Notes: a model not told the origin generated them from the sequence alone. DNA of 64,000 bases from DASZIT01 sp036489495 (GCA_036489495.1 DASXFR010000087.1:58366-122365), one strand, 5' to 3'. Shown: positions 17,064 through 25,940, numbered from the stretch's first letter. Numbers and translations: made by a program.

Positions 17064-18341
17064 ATGGTCCCGGCCCCGCTCACCAATATCGCGGTAGTGG
17101 TGGTCGGCGAGCCGAGGGTTTTCGTCTCCCTGGTGGTGATCGCCCTGATCGCGGTGCTGTCTCCGATGATCGTCGACCTGAAGCCCTCGTTGCGGATCCC
17201 GGCGGTGGTCGTCGAAGTGGTCCTCGGCTGTGCGGCCGGGCCGTTCGGATTCAACCTGATCAGTCCCAACGTGGCCACCGACGTGCTCTCGTTCCTGGGT
17301 CTCGGCTATCTCCTTTTCATTGCCGGCCTCGAGCTGAATCCCGTCGAGATCCGCACCCACGCCGGGACTGTGATCACCGACTACGCGATATCCGCGGTGC
17401 TCGGGATCGGGGCCGCCTACCTGATCGCCCGGATCGAGCCGATCAGCCATCCCCTGCTGCTGGGCTTCGCCCTCACCTCCACCTCGCTGGGAGTGCTGGT
17501 GCCCATCCTCCGTGACGCCCACGAGAACCAGACCCAGTTCGGCCAGATGGCGGTCGCCCATGCGTCGATGGGCGAATTCGGGTCGCTGATCCTGGTGGCG
17601 GTGTTCTTCTCCTCCGAGGACAGCGAGCCCGGGGTGCGCATCGGGCTGTTCGTGGCCTTTGCCATCCTGCTGGTCGTCGCTGATCTGGTCATGGCCCGGG
17701 CCATCCGTTCGAGCCGGCTGTTCGATATCGGTCGGCGCCTCCGAGGCGGCAGCTGGCAGCTCGATGTCCGGCTCGCCATACTGATCCTCATCGGCTTTGC
17801 CGCCATCGCCGACCTGTTCGGATTCGACGCGATACTCGGCTGCTTCGCCGCCGGCGCCATCATCAAGGTCATCGATCGCCGGGGCTTCGCCGGCGACCAC
17901 GACCTGGTGATCAAGCTCGACGCCGTCGGCTACGGCTTCTTGATCCCCGTCTTCTTCATCTCCAGTGGGATCAACCTCAATCTCCGTCGGCTCATCGAGC
18001 AGCCCAGGCATTTTCTGCTGATTCCGGCCATCTTGGTGGCGCTGCTGGTGGCCCGCGGCCTCCCCGCCCTCCGGCACCGACGGGAGATCGGCACTGACCG
18101 GGCGGTCGCCCTCGGGCTCCTGCTCTCCAGCACCCTGACGGTGCTGGTGGTGGTGGTTTCCATCGCCACCGACCTGCACATCCTCGACGAAGCCGCCGCC
18201 GCCGCCCTCCTGGCGTCCGGGCTGTTGTCGGAACTGCTGTTCCCACCGGTGGCGCGTTGGCTGCTCGAGCGGGCCGGTGACCAGCTCGACGTCGTCACCA
18301 ATCAACCGGCGGGATCACCACCGCCGTCCGGAGGCGGCTGA
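17064..18341 (+). CDS. CPA2-family cation:proton antiporter (KefB/GerN-like)
   Basis: A 425-residue integral membrane protein with about 12 hydrophobic helices, lacking a cytoplasmic TrkA domain. Family segments include RIPAVVVEVVLGCAAGPFGF in the first helices, FLGLGYLLFIAGLELNP, and ALTSTSLGVLVPILRD. These Na+/H+ exchanger domain proteins move Na+ or K+ against protons. The ATG at 17064 is 136 bp from the divergent aldo/keto reductase start. The C-terminal tail is short and Gly/Pro-rich. Ion specificity cannot be read from sequence. Confidence 0.9.
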   Translation: MVPAPLTNIAVVVVGEPRVFVSLVVIALIAVLSPMIVDLKPSLRIPAVVVEVVLGCAAGPFGFNLISPNVATDVLSFLGLGYLLFIAGLELNPVEIRTHAGTVITDYAISAVLGIGAAYLIARIEPISHPLLLGFALTSTSLGVLVPILRDAHENQTQFGQMAVAHASMGEFGSLILVAVFFSSEDSEPGVRIGLFVAFAILLVVADLVMARAIRSSRLFDIGRRLRGGSWQLDVRLAILILIGFAAIADLFGFDAILGCFAAGAIIKVIDRRGFAGDHDLVIKLDAVGYGFLIPVFFISSGINLNLRRLIEQPRHFLLIPAILVALLVARGLPALRHRREIGTDRAVALGLLLSSTLTVLVVVVSIATDLHILDEAAAAALLASGLLSELLFPPVARWLLERAGDQLDVVTNQPAGSPPPSGGG

Positions 18342-18415
18342 TCGAACCGAGCCTCCGCAGCCGGTGCCTGGAGACGGCCCTGATCCGCCCGAGCCGGGGA
18401 ACTGCGCCCAGGGCG

Positions 18416-18754
18416 TTACGGTTCGGACATCGTCCAACCTCGGCGCTGGAGCTCGGCGGCGAGCTCCCCGGCGGGCATGGTCCGCAGCAATTTCTGGGCG
18501 GCGGATACCCGGGTGGGAGGCGTCGCCGGGCTGGGGGCACGAGCCCCGTCGCCATCGGCCTCGTCGTTCTGTAACCGCTCGATGAAGGCTTCGATCTCGT
18601 CGCGGGTGAATTTGCCGGCCGCCTGGCGTTGGGTGAAACCCAGCGGACCGCGGGCGTCGCGGAAGTCGGAGTGCCCGGCATCGCGGAGAAGCGACAACAA
18701 CTCCTGTACCTGCCGGCCCGAGGCCGGGGGTCCCGACGGTTGACCGAACGCCAT
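18416..18754 (-). CDS. Conserved actinobacterial hypothetical protein
   Basis: The 112-residue protein begins MAFGQPSGPPASGRQVQELLSL. A compact segment (RDAGHSDFRDARGPLGFTQRQA, then GKFTRDEIEAFIERLQ) is a phrase seen in many actinobacterial proteins of unknown function. The C-terminal helix region LLRTMPAGELAAELQRRGW looks like a short interaction tail. No enzyme motif is visible. It is separate from the universal stress gene, 41 bp away on the same strand. Confidence 0.75.
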   Translation of the reverse strand: MAFGQPSGPPASGRQVQELLSLLRDAGHSDFRDARGPLGFTQRQAAGKFTRDEIEAFIERLQNDEADGDGARAPSPATPPTRVSAAQKLLRTMPAGELAAELQRRGWTMSEP

Positions 18755-18795
18755 GACTCAGTCTGGCAGTCGGGACGTGCCCGAGGGTGCCGCAG

Positions 18796-19293
18796 CTATA
18801 CCGACAGCGTCCATTCGTGGTCCAACCGAACCGGCGTGAGCTCGCCCACGTCCAGCTGGCCGTTCGAGCCGAGGCCAAGAGGGGCGGGGGCGGCGATCAC
18901 CGGTAGCGAGGTGAGCCGGATCGTCCGCTCCCGGACCTGCGGCGAGAACAACCTCCCGAAGTGACGGTTGCGACCGGTGCCGAGCACGATGGCGTCGGCG
19001 GAGACCTCGGTGGCCATGGTGGCGATGCACGGGGCCACGTGACGGTAGAGGGCCCTCCGTACACTTCCGCTGGTTCGGATGCCTTCGGACCGCAGCTGCT
19101 CGATGGCTTCGGTCACCAGATGTACGGCCCGCTCATCGGAGAAGATGGTGATCCCCCGGGCGCCGACAACGAATTCGTTCACGTGGAGGACATGTACAGC
19201 CGCTGAGCACTGCTGGGCGACGGCGGAGGCGAAACTCAGCGCTACCTCGCTCCGGTCGGTGCTATCCACCGCGACCAGCAGTTTTCGAAACAT
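18796..19293 (-). CDS. Universal stress protein (UspA family)
   Basis: A 165-residue single Usp domain: MFRKLLVAVDSTDRSEVALSFA at the N-terminus, ALYRHVAPCIATMATEVSADAIVLGTGRNRHFGRL, then RTIRLTSLPVIAAPAP. The G-rich GTGRNRHFGR partly follows the ATP-binding pattern G-2X-G-9X-G(S/T), although the last serine/threonine is not in register, so nucleotide binding is uncertain. About 30 extra C-terminal residues are not part of the domain. Confidence 0.85.
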   Translation of the reverse strand: MFRKLLVAVDSTDRSEVALSFASAVAQQCSAAVHVLHVNEFVVGARGITIFSDERAVHLVTEAIEQLRSEGIRTSGSVRRALYRHVAPCIATMATEVSADAIVLGTGRNRHFGRLFSPQVRERTIRLTSLPVIAAPAPLGLGSNGQLDVGELTPVRLDHEWTLSV

Positions 19294-19472
19294 TGCGCCT
19301 CGCTATGTGGCGGTCTTGTGGCCTAGATGTTCAAGCCAGTGGCTGCCTTCTTTGTTACCAGGATGTTAACGCACTAAACGGGTGCGGGTTGGTATGACCC
19401 GGCGGGTGTCCCATACTGTCTCGGGCCTACCCAGACCCTGACCGACCCTGTGGAGAGGAGCCGGGCCGGAGT

Positions 19473-19489
19473 CGCCGCCTTAGGCGGCG
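19473..19489 (+). repeat. Short GC hairpin before the glutamine amidotransferase gene
   Basis: CGCCGCC-TTA-GGCGGCG is a 7-bp perfect stem with a three-base loop. It ends 17 bases before ATG 19507, and no Shine-Dalgarno sequence lies between. It could limit translation initiation or be a short leader structure. Confidence 0.5.
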
Positions 19490-19506
19490 CCGAGCCCTGA
19501 TCACCG

Positions 19507-20277
19507 ATGCCGAACTGCCTGGTTGTCCAGCACGTTGCCCCCGAGCCGGCGTTTGCCATCGCCGAGGCCCTGGTGGGAGCCGGCGTGGACATCGACGGCC
19601 GCCGGGTGTTCGCCGGCGACCGGGTGCCGGCGGACACCTCGGGTTTCGACGGACTGGTGGTCATGGGGGGCCCGATGTCGGCCGCCTCCGACCATGGCTT
19701 CCCCACCAGAACCGCGGAGATCGCCCTCATTGCCGACGCCGTCGACCATGAGATTCCCACCCTCGGGGTATGCCTGGGAGCCCAACTGCTGGCCGTGGCC
19801 GGAGGGGGCTCGGTCTTCCCTGGGCCGTCGGGCCCCGAAGTTGGCTGGGGTCCCGTCGACCTGGCTGCCGAGTCCGCCGAGGACCGGCTCTTCGCCGGGC
19901 TCCCGAAGACGCTGACGGTGATGCACTGGCACGGCGATACCTTCGACCTTCCCGGCGGAGCGGTCCGACTGGCCGGCAACTCGAATTACCCCAATCAAGG
20001 ATTCCGGCTGGGACCGACGGCATGGGGAATGCAGTTCCATCTCGAGGTCACCGCTGCCGGGGTGGAAGGATTTCTGGCCGCCTTCGCGACGGACGCCGAG
20101 CGGACCGATGCCGGCCCGGATGCCATCCGAGCTGCCACGCCCGCCGCCCTGGCGTCCCTGGCCGAGGCCCGACGCCTCGTCTTCGAACGCTTCGCCGGTT
20201 TGGTGGTCGACGGGGCAAAGGGTCGGGTCGAACGCACCGGTGGGCTGGCGTCCCTGCGTGTTCAACCATCCAGCTGA
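19507..20277 (+). CDS. Class I glutamine amidotransferase domain protein
   Basis: A 256-residue, GMP-synthase-like GATase1 protein. The catalytic triad is Cys in LGVCLGAQLLA (about residue 89) and His and Glu in MQFHLEVT (about 181-183). The FDGLVVMGGPMSA segment is the oxyanion strand. Standalone members hydrolyse glutamine or related gamma-glutamyl amides such as gamma-glutamyl-putrescine-type substrates. That would fit the amino-acid catabolic set that follows, but this is inference. It lies 118 bp upstream of the XRE-cupin regulator. Confidence 0.85.
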   Translation: MPNCLVVQHVAPEPAFAIAEALVGAGVDIDGRRVFAGDRVPADTSGFDGLVVMGGPMSAASDHGFPTRTAEIALIADAVDHEIPTLGVCLGAQLLAVAGGGSVFPGPSGPEVGWGPVDLAAESAEDRLFAGLPKTLTVMHWHGDTFDLPGGAVRLAGNSNYPNQGFRLGPTAWGMQFHLEVTAAGVEGFLAAFATDAERTDAGPDAIRAATPAALASLAEARRLVFERFAGLVVDGAKGRVERTGGLASLRVQPSS

Positions 20278-20359
20278 CCTACTTCTCCCCCCTCGCCCGC
20301 CGGCTCGTCACGGTCGCGGGTCGTGACTGTTACGGGGGCGTGAACTGTGGCAAAAGCAC

Positions 20360-20374
20360 TTGCCTTTGAGGCAA
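20360..20374 (+). promoter_or_regulatory. Operator-like inverted repeat before the XRE-cupin gene
   Basis: TTGCCT-TTG-AGGCAA is a perfect 6-bp inverted repeat with a 3-base spacer, 21 bp upstream of ATG 20396. Its position over the probable promoter suggests autoregulation by the XRE-cupin protein. The nominal TTG start at 20360 is part of this palindrome, which argues against that start. Confidence 0.55.
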
Positions 20375-20395
20375 CAAGGTTTCATAGTCGGCCTC

Positions 20396-20995
20396 ATGGA
20401 GCTCGATGAAGTCCTCACGTCCATCTCGGAATGCCTGCACGAGGAGAGAGTCCGGGCCGGGCTCACCCTCGAGCAGCTCGCCCTCCGGGCCGACCTCTCC
20501 ACCGCCCACCTCTCCCGCCTGGAATCCGGTGATCGACAGCCGTCCATCGCCGCGCTGATCGGCCTGTCGCGGGCCCTCGGCATCTCCATGAGCGCGCTGC
20601 TCGGGGAGGGGAAGGGGGAATCGGCGATCAGCCTCTACACCGATCACGAACCCACCCATCTGGCCAACGGCCTCATGGTGTCGGCGTGCAGCGGATTCCC
20701 CGGCTCCTCGACGTTGGATGCGCTGCGGATCACCATCGAGCCCGACCGGGTCCCGCCACCCTTCGCCCGTCACCGCGGCGAGGAATGGATCCACGTCCTG
20801 GTGGGCAGTCTCCGACTCGAGTTCGACGAGGAGAGCCACTCCATCCCGGCCGGCGGGAGCGCGCATTTCGACGCCGCCCTGCCCCACCGGCTGGGCGCGG
20901 AAGGGGCAACCACCGAGCTGCTGGTGGTGGCCGTCGACGCTCCACCCGACCTTCGCAACCGCCCCCTGTTCCCGTCGTCGAACCTCTCCCACTAG
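20396..20995 (+). CDS. XRE-family regulator with C-terminal cupin sensor
   Basis: 199 residues from ATG 20396. An N-terminal HTH (CLHEERVRAGLTLEQLALRA, then STAHLSRLESGDRQPSI) is followed by a cupin (residues about 100-185: RHRGEEWIHVLVGSLRLEF, then IPAGGSAHFDAALPHRL). This domain order is typical of regulators of amine, amino-acid or phosphonate catabolism (PuuR-like). The cupin holds His residues that could bind a metal or ligand. It is the first gene of a same-strand run and probably controls it. No strong ribosome site is seen, so the start is tentative. Confidence 0.86.
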   Translation: MELDEVLTSISECLHEERVRAGLTLEQLALRADLSTAHLSRLESGDRQPSIAALIGLSRALGISMSALLGEGKGESAISLYTDHEPTHLANGLMVSACSGFPGSSTLDALRITIEPDRVPPPFARHRGEEWIHVLVGSLRLEFDEESHSIPAGGSAHFDAALPHRLGAEGATTELLVVAVDAPPDLRNRPLFPSSNLSH

Positions 20996-21024
20996 CTCCC
21001 GAACCACCAACAGGAGGAACCACC

Positions 21025-21720
21025 ATGACCGTGCTCTCTGACCTGGAAAGGACCGGACAGAAGTTCTCGCTCACGCAGCTCATGGCGGTGCGGGCCCGTA
21101 CCCGGGCGGCGGTGGGAATGATCGCCGACCAGGTGGAGGTCGGCATGGTCGAAGAGGACGCCAAGGCCCGCGCCCGCAAGACCCTCTCCGGCTTGAGCAT
21201 GCGGCGGGGCTGGCACCACATCATCGTGCGTTTCGGATCCAATACCACGAAGGACTTCATGGAGCGGTCCGAACCGGGGGTGGTGCTCGGGGCCGACGAC
21301 ATCTTCTTCGTGGACATCGGTCCGGTGTACAAGGGCTGCGAAGGGGACGCCGGGGACACCTTTGTGGTTGGCTCCGATCCGGCGCACCACCAGGCCAAGC
21401 AGGACGTCCGGACCATCTGGGACACGGTGCGCAATGAGTGGTTCGCCCGCGGGACCACCGGCCATGAACTGTACGACTTCGCCATCGAGACCACCGAAGG
21501 TCTGGGGTGGAAGTTGAACCTCGACCTCTCCGGCCACCGCCTGTCCGATTACCCCCACTCGGCCCACTACGACGGGTCGCTGGCCGACGTCGACTTCCCG
21601 CCGAGCCCGAATCTGTGGGTGCTCGAGATTGCCATCGCCCATCCCGGCCGGCCCTTCGGGGCCTTCTACGAAGACCTGCTGCTCGAGGACCAATCTTTCC
21701 CCGAACCGCTCATCAGCTAA
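21025..21720 (+). CDS. Short M24-family metallopeptidase-like hydrolase
   Basis: AGGAGG at 21012-21017 fixes ATG 21025, giving 231 residues. The pita-bread fold is recognisable by the metal ligands: Asp in FFVDIGPVYKG, Asp in EGDAGDTFVVG, His in SGHRLSDYPHSAHY, Glu in VLEIAIAHP and a final Glu in FYEDLLLEDQ. The creatinase-type N-terminal domain is missing, so this is a catalytic-domain-only form. Relatives split Xaa-Pro peptides, creatine or ectoine-type compounds. The neighbours (permease, dehydrogenase) suggest small-molecule degradation rather than protein processing. Confidence 0.82.
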   Translation: MTVLSDLERTGQKFSLTQLMAVRARTRAAVGMIADQVEVGMVEEDAKARARKTLSGLSMRRGWHHIIVRFGSNTTKDFMERSEPGVVLGADDIFFVDIGPVYKGCEGDAGDTFVVGSDPAHHQAKQDVRTIWDTVRNEWFARGTTGHELYDFAIETTEGLGWKLNLDLSGHRLSDYPHSAHYDGSLADVDFPPSPNLWVLEIAIAHPGRPFGAFYEDLLLEDQSFPEPLIS

Positions 21721-21772
21721 CACCCGTTGTGCTTCATCCCTGGGGGGGACCACGTACAAGGAGAACGACACC

Positions 21773-23263
21773 ATGACAATGCTCCGAGAGCCCACATCCA
21801 CCCTGAAGATCCAAAAGGCGGTCGGCCTCCGGGCCAACGTGTTGGGCTTCCCGGCGCTGCTGGCCCAGTCGGTGGCGCTGATCTCCCCGACCATGACCGC
21901 GGTGCTGATCATCCCTCTGGCGTTCTCCAATGCCGGGGCGGGGACCTGGCTGGCCTACGGGTTCGGCACGGTGATGCTGCTCTTCGTGGTGTTCTGCCTC
22001 AACCAGTTCGCCAAACGGTCATCGGGAGCGGGGACCATGTACGCCTATACCGGCCGGGGGCTCGGCCCCACCGCCGGTGTGTTCTCCGGGTGGACCCTGA
22101 TCTGGTCGTACCTGTTCATCGCGGTGGCCGGCATGTGCGGGTTCGCGGTGTTCTGCGGACAGCTGCTGAGCGCGCTCGGCTGGCACGGTTCCATCCACCC
22201 GATCGTCTTCTTCGCCATCAGCGCGGTGGCCGGTTGGTTCATCGCCTTCAAGGACATCCGGATCTCCTCCATCCTGACCCTGGTGCTGGAGGCCGCCTCG
22301 GTGGCCACCATCATCGCCCTGGCCTGCATCATCCTGTTCAAGCACAGCTTCAGCGTTGACACCTCCCAGATCAAGCTGCACGGGGTCGGGGTGCACGGGA
22401 TGGCGTTGGCCGTGGTGGCTTGCATCTTCTCCCTGGTCGGCTTCGAGAGCGCCACCGCCCTCGGCGGCGAAGCCCGCAACCCGCTCAAGAACGTCCCCAA
22501 GGCGGTGATCTGGAGCCTGATCGCCACCGGACTGTTCTTCGTCTTCATGAGCTACGTCGAAGTCTCGGGGACCCGCCACCTCGGCACCCCGCTGAGCTCG
22601 CTGGCCGCCCCCCTCAACACCCTGTCGAATGCCTACGGGGTCAGCTGGTTCAAGATCCCGCTGTCCATCGGGGCCATGGTCAGCTTCTTCGGGCTCTCCC
22701 TGTCGTGCCTCAACGCCGGGTCCCGGATCATCTACCCGATGGCCCGCCACGGGATCTTCAGCCGGCACCTGGGGAAGGCCCACACCACCAACCGGACGCC
22801 GCACATCGCCATCACCGTCTACATGCTGGTGATCTTCTTGGTGCCGACGACCCTGGAGATCTTCACCAACCCGTTGACCAGCTTCGGCGACGCTGGCACC
22901 CTGGCGGCGTTCGGGTTCCTGCTGGCCTACTTCCTCATCACCGTCGCCGCGCCGGTCTACCTGAAGAAGATCGGGGAGCTCCGTCCCGGCCACGTGGTTC
23001 TGGCGGTGGTGGCGTGCGTGGCGCTGATGGTGCCCACCATCGGCAGCTTCTACCCGCTGCCCCCCTACCCGGTTAGGATCTTCCCCTACATCTTCGTGGC
23101 CTGGATGCTCGTCGGGGCCGGGTGGCTCTATGTGGTCAGCCGCCGGCAGCCGGGCATCCTCCCGGCCATCGAGGCCGACCTCGAACGTGGTCCCGAGCCC
23201 GCCGACGTGGTGATCGACATTCACGATGCCGTCACCGAAGCCGCGCTGGCCACCGAGGGGTAG
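21773..23263 (+). CDS. APC-superfamily amino acid/amine permease
   Basis: A 496-residue membrane protein with about 12 hydrophobic segments. The start ATG has AAGGAG ten bases upstream. The first helix region (ANVLGFPALLAQSVALISPTMTAVLI) and ACIFSLVGFESATALGGEARNPLKNVPKAV are the APC hallmarks: the unwound substrate-binding helix 1 and the conserved loop after helix 6. It lies 52 bp after the M24 gene, so co-transcription is likely. Substrate is unknown, presumably the compound processed by this locus. Confidence 0.9.
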   Translation: MTMLREPTSTLKIQKAVGLRANVLGFPALLAQSVALISPTMTAVLIIPLAFSNAGAGTWLAYGFGTVMLLFVVFCLNQFAKRSSGAGTMYAYTGRGLGPTAGVFSGWTLIWSYLFIAVAGMCGFAVFCGQLLSALGWHGSIHPIVFFAISAVAGWFIAFKDIRISSILTLVLEAASVATIIALACIILFKHSFSVDTSQIKLHGVGVHGMALAVVACIFSLVGFESATALGGEARNPLKNVPKAVIWSLIATGLFFVFMSYVEVSGTRHLGTPLSSLAAPLNTLSNAYGVSWFKIPLSIGAMVSFFGLSLSCLNAGSRIIYPMARHGIFSRHLGKAHTTNRTPHIAITVYMLVIFLVPTTLEIFTNPLTSFGDAGTLAAFGFLLAYFLITVAAPVYLKKIGELRPGHVVLAVVACVALMVPTIGSFYPLPPYPVRIFPYIFVAWMLVGAGWLYVVSRRQPGILPAIEADLERGPEPADVVIDIHDAVTEAALATEG

Positions 23264-23374
23264 CTACCGACAAGGAAGGTCAGCGTCGGGTTCCGGTCGG
23301 CATGGCGGGGGGACCCCGCATTATCCTTGACACTCGTGTCACCTTCCGTGTCGTCCTCGCCTGTCCCCGACACC

Positions 23375-24409
23375 ATGGCGGCGGCCGTCTACCAATCGCC
23401 CGGCGTGGTCACCGTGGAGAAGCGGGCGGTGCCGCCCCCCGGCCCGGAGGAGATGTTGGTAGCGGTGGATCACTGTGGCATCTGCGGTTCCGATATCCAC
23501 CAGTTGCGTGACGGCTGGGGGCTCAAAGCCGGGGCGGTGGCCGGTCACGAGTGGTCGGGCACCATCGTGGCGGTGGGCGAGGATGTCGATACCTGGTCGA
23601 TCGGTGAGCGGGTGGTGGGCGGACCCTCCCCCCGGTGCGGGACGTGCCGTCGCTGCCGGGAGGGGAAGCCGTCCCAGTGCGAGAACCGCCAGCTCAACAT
23701 CACCGACTGGCCCGACGGGGCCTTCGCCGAATACATCCTGGTCTCCTCGGCCGGTGTCCTGCGCCTCCCCGACGGGCTCTCGGCCCGACAGGCGGCCTTG
23801 GCCGAACCGTTGTCCGTCGCCCTCCACGGGATCACCCGCTCGGGAATCGCCGCCGGTGACACCGCCATGGTCATCGGGGCGGGCCCGATCGGCGCCCTCT
23901 CGGTGGTCGGCCTCCAATCCATGGGCGTCACCGATATCACCGTGGTGGAGCCCAACGACGGCCGCCAGCGCCTGGCTCGGGATCTCGGCGTGACCCGGGT
24001 CCTCGACCCGGCCGATCTCGAACTCATCCCGCCCTGGGAGCCCGAACGGCTCTCGGCTCACGCCGTCCATGTGGTGTTGGAATGCTCGGGACACAAGTCA
24101 GCCATCGAGGCCGGCTTCAACCAGCTACGGCGGGGCGGCGTACTGGTCATGGTCGGCGCCGGGATCGAGGCGCCGGCCTTCGACCCCAACCGGATGATCC
24201 TCAACGAGCTGACGGTGACCGGTTCCTTCGTCTACGACCAAGGGGGGTTCGAGCAGGCGTTGGAGCTGCTGGCCTCCGGGGGGTTTCCCGGCGACTTGCT
24301 CATCGACGCCACCGACGTCCCCCTCAACGGAGTCGGCGAGGCCCTGGAGGCTCTGGCCACCGGGCGGATCGCCGGCAAGGTGATGGTCGTCCCCGAGGTA
24401 TGGCTCTGA
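23375..24409 (+). CDS. Zinc-dependent medium-chain alcohol dehydrogenase
   Basis: I start at ATG 23375 (MAAAVYQSPG), which matches the family N-terminus; GTG 23336 and TTG 23327 are longer options. The 344-residue enzyme has catalytic-zinc Cys in DHCGICGSD with GHEWSG, and the four structural-zinc cysteines in CGTCRRCREGKPSQC. The Rossmann motif VIGAGPIGALSV and VVEPNDGR indicate NAD. It belongs to the butanediol/threonine/sorbitol dehydrogenase branch. It follows the permease by 111 bp and precedes the VOC gene by 18 bp. Confidence 0.9.
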   Translation: MAAAVYQSPGVVTVEKRAVPPPGPEEMLVAVDHCGICGSDIHQLRDGWGLKAGAVAGHEWSGTIVAVGEDVDTWSIGERVVGGPSPRCGTCRRCREGKPSQCENRQLNITDWPDGAFAEYILVSSAGVLRLPDGLSARQAALAEPLSVALHGITRSGIAAGDTAMVIGAGPIGALSVVGLQSMGVTDITVVEPNDGRQRLARDLGVTRVLDPADLELIPPWEPERLSAHAVHVVLECSGHKSAIEAGFNQLRRGGVLVMVGAGIEAPAFDPNRMILNELTVTGSFVYDQGGFEQALELLASGGFPGDLLIDATDVPLNGVGEALEALATGRIAGKVMVVPEVWL

Positions 24410-24427
24410 ATCGACGAGGAGGCTGCA

Positions 24428-24874
24428 ATGGCGCACGATTTCTACCCTTCGGGTAACCCCCGGTTCAATCACGTGGCGATGTCGCTGCCCGCCGACCTGC
24501 TGGGCGAAGACGGGAGGAAGGACATCTGCCGGTTCTTCCACGAGGTGCTCGGCTTCGACGAGATCGAGGTCATGACCGAGGACCGTCGTCGCCTGGTCCT
24601 CAGCTGTGTCCATTGGGACCAGTTCATCTTCCTGGTGTCGGACGACGATCCGATGCGGGGCCCCCGCATGGACCATTTCGGGTTTTCGGTCGGGACGCTG
24701 GATGAGCTGATCAACATCGAGAAGCGGGCCGAAGCGTTCCGAGCCGAGGACGACCGGGTCGACCTCATCAACCTGCAGGTCGACGACCAGGATGTGGTCA
24801 AGATCCACTCGATCTACGTCAAGTACCTGCTGCCCATGATGTGCGAGTTCCAGTACTGGGAGTTCCCCAACTAA
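24428..24874 (+). CDS. VOC-superfamily (glyoxalase/dioxygenase-like) protein
   Basis: A 148-residue protein starting FYPSGNPRFNHVAMSLP, with RFFHEVLGFDEIEVM typical of a VOC beta-alpha-beta-beta-beta module, and MDHFGFSVGTLDELINIEKRAEAF for the second. Likely metal ligands are the His in FNHVAM and the His in MDHFGF, and a Glu in MCEFQYWEF. GAGGAGG precedes the ATG, 18 bp after the dehydrogenase, so it is in the same operon. Members include glyoxalase I, epimerases and dioxygenases; the reaction is not determinable here. Confidence 0.82.
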   Translation: MAHDFYPSGNPRFNHVAMSLPADLLGEDGRKDICRFFHEVLGFDEIEVMTEDRRRLVLSCVHWDQFIFLVSDDDPMRGPRMDHFGFSVGTLDELINIEKRAEAFRAEDDRVDLINLQVDDQDVVKIHSIYVKYLLPMMCEFQYWEFPN

Positions 24875-24908
24875 GACTGGTCGATGCCGCCGATGGTCGG
24901 GCCAGCGG

Positions 24909-25940
24909 TCAGGCGAGCTCTTTGAGCCGCTGCACGAATCCGTCCACGTCCTCCTCGGTGGTGTCGAAGGACGCCATCCATCGGGCCTGCCCGGTCACCT
25001 CGTTCCACAGGTGGAACGGGTAGTCGAGCTGCAGCTTCTCGGTCACCGCTCTCGGCAGGGTGGCGAACACCGCGTTGGACTGGACGGGGTAGGACACCGT
25101 CACCCCGGATACCTCGGACACCCCGTCAGCCAGTCGCCTGGCCATGGCGTTGGCGGCTTCGGCATTCCGGCGCCACAGGTCATCGGTGAGGAGGGCGACG
25201 AACTGGGCGGAGATGAACCGCATCTTCGACGCCAGCTGCAGGGACTGCTTCCGGATGTAGGGGAGGGCCCAGGCGTACTCGGTGCGGAGGACCACCACCG
25301 CGTCTGCGCCCATCGCGCCGTTCTTGGTGCCGCCGAAGGACAGGACGTCGACGCCGCATTCGGCGCCGAAGTCGCCGAGGTCGACGCCGAGGAACGCCGC
25401 GGCGTTGGACAGGCGGGCGCCATCGAGGTGCAGGAACATCCCATGGCGGTGCACCCAACCGGCGATGGCCGACACTTCATCGGGGGTGTAACAGGTCCCG
25501 AGTTCGGTCGACTGGGTGATGGACACCACCCGGGGCTGGACGTGGTGCTCGTTGCCCCGGCCGACCGCTACTGACTCGACCAGATCCGGGGTGAGTTTCC
25601 CGTCCGGGGTCGGTACGGTGACCAACTTGCTGCCCAACTGCCTCTCGAGCGCGCCGCACTCGTCGGTGTTGATGTGGGCGCTGTCGGCGCAGATCACGTT
25701 CTGGAAGGGAAGCAGCATGGATGCCAGCCCGACGATGTTGGCCCCGGTCCCGTTGAAGGCGAAGAACACCTCCGCCCCGTCGCCGAAGTGTTGGCGGAAG
25801 AGCCGGATCGCCTCGGCCGTCATCCGGTCGGCCCCGTAGGCGGGGGCCTGGCCACCGTTGGCGGCGACCACCGCGGCCAGCACCTCGGGGTGCATACCCG
25901 ACCAATTGTCGCTGGCGAAGGTTGGCCGTTCGATCGTCAT
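24909..25940 (-). CDS. Low-specificity L-threonine aldolase family PLP enzyme
   Basis: A 343-residue fold-type I PLP enzyme. It has the threonine aldolase opening FASDNWSGMHPEV, the phrase GGQAPAYGADRMT and PLP lysine in SFGGTKNGAMGADAVV. The cofactor-contacting Asp is in MFLHLDGARLSNAAAF. The usual reaction splits threonine or allo-threonine to glycine and acetaldehyde. It converges on the VOC gene, 34 bp away. With the zinc dehydrogenase and permease nearby, hydroxy-amino-acid breakdown is a reasonable guess, not proof. Confidence 0.9.
   Translation of the reverse strand: MTIERPTFASDNWSGMHPEVLAAVVAANGGQAPAYGADRMTAEAIRLFRQHFGDGAEVFFAFNGTGANIVGLASMLLPFQNVICADSAHINTDECGALERQLGSKLVTVPTPDGKLTPDLVESVAVGRGNEHHVQPRVVSITQSTELGTCYTPDEVSAIAGWVHRHGMFLHLDGARLSNAAAFLGVDLGDFGAECGVDVLSFGGTKNGAMGADAVVVLRTEYAWALPYIRKQSLQLASKMRFISAQFVALLTDDLWRRNAEAANAMARRLADGVSEVSGVTVSYPVQSNAVFATLPRAVTEKLQLDYPFHLWNEVTGQARWMASFDTTEEDVDGFVQRLKELA

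Noticed and set aside
17049..18305. 418-residue minus-strand ORF over the antiporter gene
   Set aside because: Asp/Glu/Gln/His-rich shadow of a transmembrane gene, with no recognisable domain.
19440..19506. Glycine or other known riboswitch
   Set aside because: GGAGAG occurs, but the conserved core elements of the glycine aptamer are missing and only one short hairpin is clear.
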